Of a stretch of 64,000 bases of DNA, positions 44,324 to 52,251 are shown one piece after another. Below the pieces are notes generated by a model. It worked only from the letters and a program-made list of their open reading frames with translations, searched no databases and was not told the origin of the DNA. The translations under genes and the position numbers were made by a program. Source of the stretch: Streptomyces aquilus (GTDB lineage Bacteria > Actinomycetota > Actinomycetes > Streptomycetales > Streptomycetaceae); contig NZ_CP034463.1 of assembly GCF_003955715.1 (NCBI RefSeq), positions 1,364,001 to 1,428,000 on the forward strand, in the 5' to 3' direction. Each line of letters starts with the position of its first letter. Position 1 is the stretch's first letter.

Positions 44324-45490
44324 ATGTCCGAGCACGAATCCCTGGTCCAAGGCCACTGCGACGAGCGGTTCGCGGCGGTGCGGACCGCGTTCGAGGAGAA
44401 CTTCCGGGACCGGGGCGAGCTGGGCGCCGCCGTGGCCGTGACGGTCGACGGCCGGACCGTGGTGGATCTGTGGGGCGGCTGGGCCGACGCGGCACGCACC
44501 CGCCCGTGGGAGCGGGACACGCTGGTCAACGTGTGGTCGACGTCGAAGGGACCGACGGCCCTGTGCGCCCACGTGCTCGCCGACCGCGGGCTGCTCGACC
44601 TCGACGCACCGGTGGCCACCTACTGGCCGGAGTTCGCGGCGGCGGGCAAGGAGAAGGTGCTCGTACGGCATCTGCTGTCGCACCGGGCCGGACTGGCCGG
44701 GCCGCGTGAGCCGCACTCCCTCCAGGAGCTCTACGACTGGGAGTTCACCACACGCCGGCTCGCGGCGACCGAGCCCTGGTGGGAGCCCGGCACTCAGTCG
44801 GGCTATCACGCGCTGACCTACGGCTTCCTGGTCGGGGAGGTGGTACGGCGGGTGTCGGGACTGCTGCCGGGGGCCTTCCTGCGCCGGGAGGTGACCGGGC
44901 CGCTCGGCATCGACTTCAGCATCGGCCTGCCGGAGAAGGAGTACGGCCGGGCGGCGGAGCTGGAACACATGGCACCGCCGGCGAACGGCCAACAGGGCGC
45001 GGCGGCCGTGCAGTTGCCGCCCCTGGCGCTGGCCGCGCTGGCCAACCCCCTGATGGGCGCGGCGGACGCCAACTCGGCCGCCTGGCGGGCCGCGGAGATC
45101 CCGGCCGCCAACGGGCACGGCACCGCGCGTGCGGTGGCCCAGCTGTACGGCGTCTTCGCATGCCGGGGGACCTGGGACGGCCGTCGCGTCCTGTCCCCCG
45201 AGGCGGCCGAGCGGGTGCGCGAGGGGCAGGGCAGCTGCCGTGACCTGGTGCTGGGCGCCGGGCTCGGCCGGGACACCGAGGTGGCGCTCGGGCTGTGGCT
45301 GAGCGGGGACGGGGGATCGTACGGACCCAACCCGCGCGCTTTCGGACACGACGGCTTCGGAGGTTCCTGCGGTCTCGCGGACCCGGAGGCGGGGGTGTCA
45401 CTCGGGTACGTCATGAACCGCATGGGGCCTCGAATCGCCGACGATCCGCGGAAGACGGCGCTCGTCGAGGCCCTCTACAGCGCCCTGTGA
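44324..45490 (+). CDS. Serine hydrolase of the beta-lactamase fold
   Basis: A 388-residue class-C beta-lactamase/EstB-type hydrolase. NVWSTSKGPTALC supplies the SxxK motif, YHALTYGFLVGEV the Tyr region, and FGHDGFGGS the third motif in place of KTG, as in esterases of this fold. No signal peptide is visible, so it is probably an intracellular esterase rather than a penicillin resistance enzyme. ATG 44324 has GGAGG upstream. A hairpin follows the stop. Confidence 0.88.
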   Translation: MSEHESLVQGHCDERFAAVRTAFEENFRDRGELGAAVAVTVDGRTVVDLWGGWADAARTRPWERDTLVNVWSTSKGPTALCAHVLADRGLLDLDAPVATYWPEFAAAGKEKVLVRHLLSHRAGLAGPREPHSLQELYDWEFTTRRLAATEPWWEPGTQSGYHALTYGFLVGEVVRRVSGLLPGAFLRREVTGPLGIDFSIGLPEKEYGRAAELEHMAPPANGQQGAAAVQLPPLALAALANPLMGAADANSAAWRAAEIPAANGHGTARAVAQLYGVFACRGTWDGRRVLSPEAAERVREGQGSCRDLVLGAGLGRDTEVALGLWLSGDGGSYGPNPRAFGHDGFGGSCGLADPEAGVSLGYVMNRMGPRIADDPRKTALVEALYSAL

Positions 45491-45498
45491 CGGGCGGT

Positions 45499-45517
45499 CC
45501 GGTTTCGGCCGAACCGG
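45499..45517 (+). terminator. Hairpin after the serine hydrolase gene
   Basis: CCGGTT (45499-45504) and AACCGG (45512-45517) form a 6-bp stem with a 7-nt loop, 9 bp after the stop. There is no T-run, as is usual in these genomes, so termination is only plausible. Confidence 0.45.
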
Positions 45518-45535
45518 CGGGCCTCTCTTCCCAGG

Positions 45536-45547
45536 TGGTTTAGACCA
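45536..45547. promoter_or_regulatory. HutC/DasR-type operator upstream of the GntR gene
   Basis: TGGTTTAGACCA differs by one base from the DasR core TGGTCTAGACCA and contains GTTTAGAC, the GT-N-TA-N-AC core typical for HutC-subfamily GntR regulators. It lies 63 bp upstream of a HutC-type regulator's ATG, making it a candidate autoregulatory site. Confidence 0.65.
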
Positions 45548-45610
45548 ATGCTAGATCTGGTGGCGCAATGAGCCCGCACGGCTACGGCACGTCACTACAG
45601 GAGGCGCGGC

Positions 45611-46375
45611 ATGGCCCGCACCACCCCGCACCAGGTCCAGGACCAACCGCTGTACCGGAAGGTCGCCACGCAACTCCTCGGGGAACTGCGCGACGGCACC
45701 GTCCCGCCCGGTGAACGGCTGCCGAGCGAGCGGCGGTTGGCCGAGCGGTACGGCGTCAGCAGGGAGACCGTACGGCAGGCTCTGGAGGTGCTCCGGCGCG
45801 GTGGCATGGTCGCCACCGACCGGCGCGGCAGCCATGCCGCCCTGCCCGGGGAGCCGGTCCGGGCCCCGTCGGCGCTCGCGTTTCCGGTCGGCGCCGCTCC
45901 CGCCGTCGCCGCCGACCGGGCCACCGTCACCTGGGAGACTCCCCCGCCGGAGCACGCCGAGGCGCTCGGGCTCGCCCCGCACCGGCCGACGCTGGTGCAC
46001 CGCTACGAGTCGGCGGGTTCGGGAGGCCGCCGTACGGCCGTGACGTCCTTCTCCGCGGTGGCGCTCGCCGAGGTCGAGGAGCTGGCCCGGTACCGGGAGC
46101 GGGCCGACGGCACCGCCTCGGCGCAGCTGTGGCGGGCCTACGACTGGATGCGCAGGGCGGGCCTGACCCTGCACCACCGCGACTCCATCACCCCGCTGGC
46201 GGACGCGCCCGCGGTACGGGTGACCCGGCGGGTGCACGACCAGTACGCCCGGCCACTGGAGATCACCGACCTGGTGCTCGACGACCGACAGGGCGCGCTG
46301 GTCTACGAGTTCACGCTGCCGGCCGACGGAAGTACGGCCGCACCACGGAGTCCGCGGGATCCGGCCGTGCGGTGA
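45611..46375 (+). CDS. GntR-family (HutC type) transcriptional regulator
   Basis: A 254-residue regulator. The N-terminal wHTH (about residues 12-78) has LYRKVATQLLGELRDGTVPP, RLPSERRLAERYGVSRETVR and LRRGGMVATDRRGSH. The C-terminal domain (about 95-245) is of the UTRA/HutC chorismate-lyase fold: TLVHRYESAGSG and RPLEITDLVLDDRQGALVYEF are the expected strands. ATG 45611 has AGGAGG. A GT-N-TA-N-AC palindrome sits upstream. Regulates unknown genes; the ligand is probably a small metabolite such as an amino sugar or imidazole compound by family precedent. Confidence 0.9.
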   Translation: MARTTPHQVQDQPLYRKVATQLLGELRDGTVPPGERLPSERRLAERYGVSRETVRQALEVLRRGGMVATDRRGSHAALPGEPVRAPSALAFPVGAAPAVAADRATVTWETPPPEHAEALGLAPHRPTLVHRYESAGSGGRRTAVTSFSAVALAEVEELARYRERADGTASAQLWRAYDWMRRAGLTLHHRDSITPLADAPAVRVTRRVHDQYARPLEITDLVLDDRQGALVYEFTLPADGSTAAPRSPRDPAVR

Positions 46376-46458
46376 CGAGTCGCTCAACTGCCGTACCAGC
46401 CACAGGCCGTTGCCGTTCTCCTGCCGTCGGAGCCGTGCCGGCCGCAGGAAGCGGTCCT

Positions 46459-47190
46459 TCAGCCGGGCAGGCTCGCCACCATCATCCGCACCCGCGGGCT
46501 GCCGTCACCCCGGCGTCCGAACTCGGGCAGGGGTTCGAGGTCGACGCGGAAGCCCGCGGCTTCCAGTTCCCGGCGGACGTCCCCCAGCCGGAAGGCCCGG
46601 TAATACATGACGAACGGCGGCCGCCAGACGGCGTTCCGTACCCGCATGACCAGGTCGAAGCCAAGGAGCATCCAGTAGCCGAGGGACCCCGGGCGGGGCG
46701 GTGCGACGACGGGGAACGCGAAGCAGCCGCCCGGTCGCAGCACGGAGCGGACCTGGCCGAACAGCCCGGGCAGCTCGCGCGACAGGAAGTGCCCGAACGC
46801 CCCGAAGCTGACGACGAGGTCGAAGGCGGCGCCGAACGGCAGGGCACGGGCGTCGGCGCGGACCCAGTCCACGCGGGGCCCGGCAGCGGCGGGCCGTACG
46901 CGCTCTCGGGCCACGGCGAGCATGCCGTTGCTGAAGTCCACCCCGGTCACGCTCTCCCGGCACACCCGCGCGAGCACCCCGGCTCCGGCACCGGTCCCGC
47001 AGCACAGGTCGAGGCCGGCGTCGAAGGGACCCCTGCGGGCCAGGGCCCGGCCGACGGAGTCCAGCACGGGGTCGGGTGTACGGAACGGCGTGTGGTCGAA
47101 CTTGGGGGCGAGCAGGTCGTAGCCGCGTTCCACGGACGACAGGGCCTGGACGGCGAGTTCGCGGAGGCTCGGGCCTTCGGGGCTGAACAT
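46459..47190 (-). CDS. Class I SAM-dependent methyltransferase
   Basis: A 243-residue methyltransferase. Motif I is LDLCCGTGAGAGVLARVC, motif II-like VTGVDFSNGML, then VRADARALPFGAAFDLVVSFG and the motif LRPGGCFAFPVV. This is the ubiquinone/menaquinone-biosynthesis-like Methyltransf_11/25 type, but no pathway is implied by its neighbours. ATG 47190. It is divergent from an NTF2-like gene across a region with a 12-bp AT-rich palindrome. The substrate is not inferable. Confidence 0.85.
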   Translation of the reverse strand: MFSPEGPSLRELAVQALSSVERGYDLLAPKFDHTPFRTPDPVLDSVGRALARRGPFDAGLDLCCGTGAGAGVLARVCRESVTGVDFSNGMLAVARERVRPAAAGPRVDWVRADARALPFGAAFDLVVSFGAFGHFLSRELPGLFGQVRSVLRPGGCFAFPVVAPPRPGSLGYWMLLGFDLVMRVRNAVWRPPFVMYYRAFRLGDVRRELEAAGFRVDLEPLPEFGRRGDGSPRVRMMVASLPG

Positions 47191-47266
47191 CGCGTCAGCT
47201 TAGGGGAGCGCCCGCCCGCGCCCGTGGACATCCCGCCCCCCGCGGTCTACCCTCAAACGCACTTAC

Positions 47267-47278
47267 TCAATTAATTGA
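47267..47278. promoter_or_regulatory. AT-rich palindrome before the NTF2-like gene
   Basis: TCAATTAATTGA is a perfect 12-bp palindrome in GC-rich surroundings, 18 bp upstream of the NTF2-like ATG and 77 bp upstream of the methyltransferase ATG. It resembles a MarR/TetR half-site pair, but no regulator gene is adjacent. Confidence 0.5.
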
Positions 47279-47295
47279 CTACGAGGTGAGGTCGG

Positions 47296-47694
47296 ATGCG
47301 CGCTTTCCGCGAGGCGGTCGAGGCCTGGGACTTCGACGCCGTCGAGGCACTGCTGGCGGAGGACGTCGTCTTCACCAGCCCGGTCGTCTTCAAGCCGTAC
47401 CCCGGAAAGGCGATCACGGCGGCGATCCTGCACGGCGTCTCGCGGGTCTTCGAGGACTTCCGCTACGTACGGGAGATCGAGGGCACGGACGGGGAGCACC
47501 ACGCCCTGGTCTTCGAGGCACGGGTGGGCGACCGCCGGCTCACCGGCTGCGACTTCCTGCACGTCAACGGCGACGGCTTGATCGACGAGTTCACGGTCAT
47601 GGTCCGCCCGCTGTCGGGCGCCCAGGCCCTGGCGGAGGCGATGGGCGCCCAGTTCGCCCGCATCGAGGAGGAGGCGCGGGCGCGGCTCGCGTGA
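47296..47694 (+). CDS. NTF2/SnoaL-like protein
   Basis: A 132-residue protein of the NTF2-like superfamily: FREAVEAWDFDAVEALLAED helix pair, VVFTSPVVFKPYPGKA, and FEARVGDRRLTGCDFLHVNG and LIDEFTVMVRP strands that form the cone-shaped barrel. Such proteins bind or transform small molecules, and the fold alone gives no activity. ATG 47296 has an AGGTGAGG-like site upstream. Convergent with the following oxidoreductase by 27 bp. Confidence 0.85.
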   Translation: MRAFREAVEAWDFDAVEALLAEDVVFTSPVVFKPYPGKAITAAILHGVSRVFEDFRYVREIEGTDGEHHALVFEARVGDRRLTGCDFLHVNGDGLIDEFTVMVRPLSGAQALAEAMGAQFARIEEEARARLA

Positions 47695-47721
47695 GACGGC
47701 CGCGTCCGCGAGCGGGCCGGC

Positions 47722-48642
47722 TCAGCCCACGTCCAGCACCGCCTTCCCGCGCAGCCGGCGCTCGCCCAACGCCGCCACGGCGTCCGCGATCTTGTCCCAT
47801 GGCCCCCGCCAGCCGACCGGCACCCGCAGCTTCCCGGCGGCGACCAGGGCGAGCAGACGGTCCAACTGCGCGCGGCGGTCGGTGAGTCCGCCGCCGTTGT
47901 AGACCGAGACGATCGACTTCGGCGCGGGACTGCCCAGGGTGGAGCCGACCGGCAGCACCGCGTCCCCGCCGGACGCCCAGCCGACGCTCTGCACGGTGCC
48001 GCCGGACGCCAACAGGGCGTAGGAGGCGCCGAGTTGGGCACCGCCGACGTTGTCGATGACGATGTCGACCGGCTTCGTCACCTGTTCGGGCCCGGCCACC
48101 ACCTCGTCGGCCCCGAGCTCCCCGACCCACCGGCGCCCGTCCTCGGAACCGGCCACGCCGATGACGTACGCCCCGCCGAGCGCCGCGAGCTGCACCGCGA
48201 AGCCTCCCACTCCGCCGGACGCCCCGGTGACCAGGACCCGGCGGCCGAGGAGCGGTCCCGCCTGTTCCAGCGCGCGCAGGGCGGTGCCCGCGGCGACGGG
48301 CAGGGCGGCGGCCTCGCCGAGGTCGACGCCGTCCGGGACCACGGCCAGGTCGGCTACGTCCAGGGCCCGCAACGCGGCGAATCCGCCGCCCTCCCCGAAT
48401 CCCACGACCCGGCTGCCCACCGCGGGGCCCGTGCCGTCCGCGGCGGCGCGCACGACGACGCCGGACGAGTCGAAGCCGATCACCTCGCCCGGTGCGCCGC
48501 GCTCCGCGAAGTACAGTTCGGCGGCGTTCAGGGAGCTGTGCCGGACCTCCACCAGGACCTGCCCCGGCCCGGGTACCGGCTCCGGCGCCTCCCCCGGGCT
48601 CAGTCGTCCGGGTGCCTCCGGGTCCACGATCAATGCGCGCAT
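47722..48642 (-). CDS. Quinone oxidoreductase-like MDR protein
   Basis: A 306-residue medium-chain dehydrogenase/reductase without zinc ligands. VRHSSLNAAELYFAERGAPG and VIGFDSSGVV form the N-terminal GroES-like part, and LVTGASGGVGGFAVQLA is the NADPH Rossmann loop; ADEVVAGPEQVTKPVDIV is the adenosine-binding region. ATG 48642 (MRALIVD) has GGAGGG upstream. Divergent from a methyltransferase gene across an inverted repeat. A second such enzyme lies at 38495-39421; the two are clearly diverged paralogues. Confidence 0.88.
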   Translation of the reverse strand: MRALIVDPEAPGRLSPGEAPEPVPGPGQVLVEVRHSSLNAAELYFAERGAPGEVIGFDSSGVVVRAAADGTGPAVGSRVVGFGEGGGFAALRALDVADLAVVPDGVDLGEAAALPVAAGTALRALEQAGPLLGRRVLVTGASGGVGGFAVQLAALGGAYVIGVAGSEDGRRWVGELGADEVVAGPEQVTKPVDIVIDNVGGAQLGASYALLASGGTVQSVGWASGGDAVLPVGSTLGSPAPKSIVSVYNGGGLTDRRAQLDRLLALVAAGKLRVPVGWRGPWDKIADAVAALGERRLRGKAVLDVG

Positions 48643-48662
48643 TGCCAGTCCCTCCGGTCGCC

Positions 48663-48695
48663 ATCGGCCATTCCCCGACCCCAACCGTGGCCGAT
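48663..48695. promoter_or_regulatory. Inverted repeat in the divergent oxidoreductase/methyltransferase region
   Basis: ATCGGCCA (48663-48670) and TGGCCGAT (48688-48695) are perfect 8-bp arms with a 17-bp spacer, in the 101-bp region between two divergent starts. It could be an operator; no regulator gene is adjacent. Confidence 0.4.
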
Positions 48696-48743
48696 CCGGA
48701 CTTCTTCCCACCACTCCACGCCCGTTGCCGCTTGGATGGCCCC

Positions 48744-49571
48744 ATGACCACCGACGAGCACGCGCGGCTCATGCGGGCCAACCAGGCGAACTGGGACGCC
48801 CGCACACCCGTCCACCTCGCCAGCCGGTTCTACGGGCTCGACGAGGACCTGGACCCGGCCCGGTGGTTCGCCGGCTTCGAGTGGGACGACCTCGGCGACC
48901 TGTCCGGCCGCGACGTGCTCCACCTCCAGTGCCATCTGGGCACCGAGACGATCGCCTTCGCCCGGCGCGGCGCCCGCGCGACCGGCCTCGACTTCTCGGC
49001 CGCCTCGGTGGCGGCGGCGCGGGACATCGCGGCGAAGGCGGGCGCCGACGTCGACTACGTGCACGCCAATGTGTACGACGCCGAAGCGGCCCTGGGCGGG
49101 CGGCGGTTCGACGTCGTCTACACGGGCAAGGGCGCCCTGTGCTACCTGCCCGACCTGGAGCGGTGGGCGGGTGTGATCGCCCAACTCCTCCGCCCGGGCG
49201 GCCAGTTGTACGTCGTCGAGTTCCATCCCCTCCTCAACTCCCTCGGCCCCAAGCCCGCCCCGGGAGAAGGGCCGGAACTCCTGCTGCGCCACGACTACCT
49301 CGGCGGCGCCGGGGCCGTGCGCCGGGACGCGACCCACACGTACACCGACGGGCCGGCCGTCGAGGGGGCCACGGACAGTTACGAGTGGATGCACGGAATA
49401 AGCGAGGTCCTCAACGCGTTGGTGCGGGCAGGACTGACCATCCGGCGTCTCACCGAGAGCGACGAGCTGCCGTGGCCGCGCTGGCCGCAGATGGTCCGCA
49501 CCCCGTCCGGCTGGTGGCGGCTCCCCGAGCCGCGCATCCCGCTTCTCTACGGACTCCTCGCCACCCGCTGA
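48744..49571 (+). CDS. SAM-dependent methyltransferase
   Basis: A 275-residue methyltransferase. VLHLQCHLGTETIAFARRGA is a motif I variant (DxxCGxG replaced by LQCHLGT, a group common in Streptomyces), TGLDFSAASVAAAR motif II, and LLRPGGQLYVVEFHP a later motif. The C-terminal YEWMHGISEVLNAL and LPWPRWPQMVRTPSGWWRLP are typical for this subfamily, which is of unknown substrate. ATG 48744. It precedes the long rho leader. Confidence 0.85.
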   Translation: MTTDEHARLMRANQANWDARTPVHLASRFYGLDEDLDPARWFAGFEWDDLGDLSGRDVLHLQCHLGTETIAFARRGARATGLDFSAASVAAARDIAAKAGADVDYVHANVYDAEAALGGRRFDVVYTGKGALCYLPDLERWAGVIAQLLRPGGQLYVVEFHPLLNSLGPKPAPGEGPELLLRHDYLGGAGAVRRDATHTYTDGPAVEGATDSYEWMHGISEVLNALVRAGLTIRRLTESDELPWPRWPQMVRTPSGWWRLPEPRIPLLYGLLATR

Positions 49572-49816
49572 ACCGGCGTGGTACGGTCCTGCTAGCACTT
49601 GTGTACGCCCAGTCGTGGGCGCCGGTGCCAGTTCTCTCCACAGTCCGCCGATCGGCGCACTCGCCGTACCGGCCTCTTCCCACCGCCTCGTGACCACACG
49701 GGTCCGATGGCTGGTTTCCCGCCGCTCGAAGGCACTGTGTCCGCCTTCCCTCTCGTTCGCGGCCTCTCTCCCTTCCGCATGCCTCATGCCGTACGTCCGT
49801 GAAAGGACCCACCATC
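49572..49816 (+). promoter_or_regulatory. 245-bp pyrimidine-rich leader of the short rho gene
   Basis: No convincing gene is seen between the methyltransferase and rho. The RNA-sense strand is strikingly C/T-rich and G-poor by local standards at about 49738-49790 (TTCCCTCTC, CCTCTCTCCCTTCC), the composition of a Rho utilisation site. This would permit autoregulatory termination by Rho. GAAAGGACC forms the ribosome site before ATG 49817. Confidence 0.4.
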
Positions 49817-50944
49817 ATGACCACCACACTCGAACACCCCCCGATCCAGCAGGAATCCCCGGTCCGCGCCGTCACCGGCGTCCTCGACATCGACGCCGGC
49901 GGCAAGGGCCACCTGCGCTCCGCCGGCCTGCTGGCGCAGCCCACCGACCTCCAGGTCTCCCCCGCGCTGATCCGCCGCCACGGCCTGCGCAAGGGCGACC
50001 TCGTCGACGGTGTCCGCGGCACCCAGCGCGCCCTCACCGAGGTCGCCCGGGTCAACGGCCGCACCCCCGACAGGAACCGTCGCCGCTTCGGCGACCTGAC
50101 ACCGCTCCACCCGCGCGAGCGCATCCGCCTCGAACACCCCGCGTCCGGTCTGACCGGCCGCGTCACCGATCTGCTGGCCCCCGTGGGCAAGGGCCAGCGC
50201 GGTCTGATCGTGGCCCCGCCGAAGACCGGCAAGACGGTCCTGCTCCAGCAGATCGCGGCGGCCGTCGCCGGCAACCACCCCGAGTGCCGGCTGATGGTGG
50301 TGCTGCTCGACGAGCGCCCGGAGGAAGTCACCGACATGCGGCGCTCCGTGCGCGGCGAGGTGTACGCCTCCACGTTCGACCGCACGCCCAAGCAGCACAT
50401 CGCGCTCGCCGAGCTCGTCATCGAACGGGCCAAGCGGCTCGTCGAGGCCGGCGAGGACGTCGTGATCCTGCTCGACTCGCTCACCCGGCTGTGCCGGGCG
50501 CACAACAACGCCGCCGCCTCGGGTGGCCGCACGCTCAGCGGTGGCGTGGACGCGACCGCGCTGATCGGCCCCAAGCGCTTCTTCGGCGCCGCCCGGGCGG
50601 CCGAGGAGGGCGGCTCGCTCACCATCCTCGCCACCGCCCTGGTGGAGACCGGCTCCCGCGCCGACGACTTCTTCTTCGAGGAGCTCAAGAGCACCGGCAA
50701 CATGGAGCTCCGCCTCGACCGCGAACTCGCCGCCCGCCGGGTCTTCCCGGCCGTCTCCCTCAACCCCTCCGGCACCCGCCGCGAGGAACTCCTCCTGCCC
50801 CCGGCCGAGTTGGCGGCCGCACGGGGGCTGCGCCGGGCCCTGCGGGACAAGGACGGCCTGGAGACGCTCCTGGAGCGCATGCGCGAGACCCCGGACAACG
50901 CGACGTTCGTCCACCGCATCCAGCCGACGCTGCCCGCGGCCTGA
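49817..50944 (+). CDS. rho: Short transcription termination factor Rho paralogue
   Basis: A 375-residue Rho. A cold-shock-like RNA-binding domain (about 18-75: GVLDIDAGGKGHLRSAG, DLQVSPALIRRHGLRKGD) is followed by the hexameric ATPase: P-loop APPKTGKT (133-140), LLDERPEEVTDM (Walker B/Glu), DSLTRLCRAHN, the Q-loop region TLSGGVDATAL and PKRFFGAARAAEEGGS, and RRVFPAVSLNPSGTRREELL at the end. It lacks both the N-terminal helix bundle and the long basic insertion of housekeeping actinobacterial Rho (about 650-700 residues). ATG 49817; a Met 18 bp upstream is less likely. Probably a second, specialised Rho. It is followed by a D-Ala carboxypeptidase 134 bp downstream. Confidence 0.9.
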   Translation: MTTTLEHPPIQQESPVRAVTGVLDIDAGGKGHLRSAGLLAQPTDLQVSPALIRRHGLRKGDLVDGVRGTQRALTEVARVNGRTPDRNRRRFGDLTPLHPRERIRLEHPASGLTGRVTDLLAPVGKGQRGLIVAPPKTGKTVLLQQIAAAVAGNHPECRLMVVLLDERPEEVTDMRRSVRGEVYASTFDRTPKQHIALAELVIERAKRLVEAGEDVVILLDSLTRLCRAHNNAAASGGRTLSGGVDATALIGPKRFFGAARAAEEGGSLTILATALVETGSRADDFFFEELKSTGNMELRLDRELAARRVFPAVSLNPSGTRREELLLPPAELAAARGLRRALRDKDGLETLLERMRETPDNATFVHRIQPTLPAA

Positions 50945-51078
50945 CGCCTCGTCGGCTCGTCCGGGCCGACGCCGCCTCTCCCTGGTCCGTCGTCGGCCCA
51001 TCCCCCGTCCGGGTGCTCGCGCGTCCCGTACGGCCCGGGCAGCCGGGTAGATGTCGGCTCCGTTCCTACGTTTGCGGT

Positions 51079-52251
51079 ATGACCATCGGATTTCCTTCCC
51101 GGGCTGTCGCGTCGGCCTGTGCGCTGTGCACGGCGGGCCTGCTCGTGCTCGCCCCCGCCGCGGCCGTCGCGTCCACCGGCTCCGACCCCGACGCGCCCGG
51201 CGGGGCGCGGGCCTCCGCCCCGCAGCCGCGGCTGCTGTACCGCTCCGGCACCCAGGTGCGGCCGCTCGGCCAGGCGCCGCGTCTCCCGGACGTCTCCGCG
51301 CTGTCGTGGGTCGTGGCCGACGCGGACAGCGGGGAGGTGCTCGCGGCGCACGACGCGCATCGCAGGCTGCCGCCGGCCAGCACGCTCAAGACGCTGTTCG
51401 CGCTGACCGTGCTGCCGCTGCTGCCCGCCGGTATCCGGCACCGGGTGGGGAACGACGAACTGGCCGACGTCGGCGACGGCAGCAGTCTGGTCGGGGTGCG
51501 GGAAGGACAGACCTACCAGGTCGCCGATCTGTGGCGCGGGGTCTTCCTCAACTCCGGCAACGACGCCGTGCACGTCCTCGCCGGGCTCAGCGGCGGCTGG
51601 CGCTCCACGGCCGTCCGGATGCAGGCCAAGGCCCGGGCGCTCGGCGCTCTGGACACGCATGTGCGCTCCCCCGACGGCTACGACACGCCGGGTCAGGTCT
51701 CGTCCGCCTACGACCTCGCCGTCTTCGGGCGGGCGGGGCTGCGCAACCCCGACTTCGCCCGGTACTGCCGTACCGCGCAGGCGAAGTTCCCCGGGGGCGG
51801 CGGCTGGTCGTACGCCATCCAGAACACCAACCGGCTGCTCACCGGCGCCGACGGCGTCGAGCGGTACGACGGGCTGGTCGGCATCAAGAACGGCTACACC
51901 AGCCACGCCGGCAACACCCTCGTCGCCGCCGCGAAGCGGGGCGGGCGCACCCTCGTCGTCACCGTCATGAACCCTCAGGCGGGCGGCGGCTTCGCCGTGT
52001 ACGAGGAGGCGCGGGAGCTGCTCGACTGGGGGTTCGGCGCGGCCGGCCGCGTCGCGGCCGTGGGGTCGCTGGACGCCCTGCGCGGCAGACCGCGGCCGGG
52101 CCCGGCCGCCGTGCCCGTGGCCGCGGCGACCGTGCCGGAGCGCGGGCCCGACTGGACACGGGCCGGGATGATCGTCGGCGCGTCGGCACTGGGTGCGGGC
52201 GTCGTCGCCTTCGCCCTGCGGGCCAGGAACGGGCGGGCCGCGCGCGGCTGA
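51079..52251 (+). CDS. D-alanyl-D-alanine carboxypeptidase
   Basis: A 390-residue low-molecular-weight penicillin-binding protein. A signal peptide (about 1-31) is followed by the serine peptidase S11 motifs: PASTLK (Ser101, Lys104), NSGNDA (SGN) and GIKNGYT, where the usual KTG appears as KNG, a common streptomycete variant. A C-terminal helix (WTRAGMIVGASALGAGVVAF) and basic tail anchor it to the membrane. It trims the terminal D-Ala of peptidoglycan stem peptides. ATG 51079. Its last 277 bp overlap antisense the 3' end of the GT87 gene. Confidence 0.9.
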   Translation: MTIGFPSRAVASACALCTAGLLVLAPAAAVASTGSDPDAPGGARASAPQPRLLYRSGTQVRPLGQAPRLPDVSALSWVVADADSGEVLAAHDAHRRLPPASTLKTLFALTVLPLLPAGIRHRVGNDELADVGDGSSLVGVREGQTYQVADLWRGVFLNSGNDAVHVLAGLSGGWRSTAVRMQAKARALGALDTHVRSPDGYDTPGQVSSAYDLAVFGRAGLRNPDFARYCRTAQAKFPGGGGWSYAIQNTNRLLTGADGVERYDGLVGIKNGYTSHAGNTLVAAAKRGGRTLVVTVMNPQAGGGFAVYEEARELLDWGFGAAGRVAAVGSLDALRGRPRPGPAAVPVAAATVPERGPDWTRAGMIVGASALGAGVVAFALRARNGRAARG

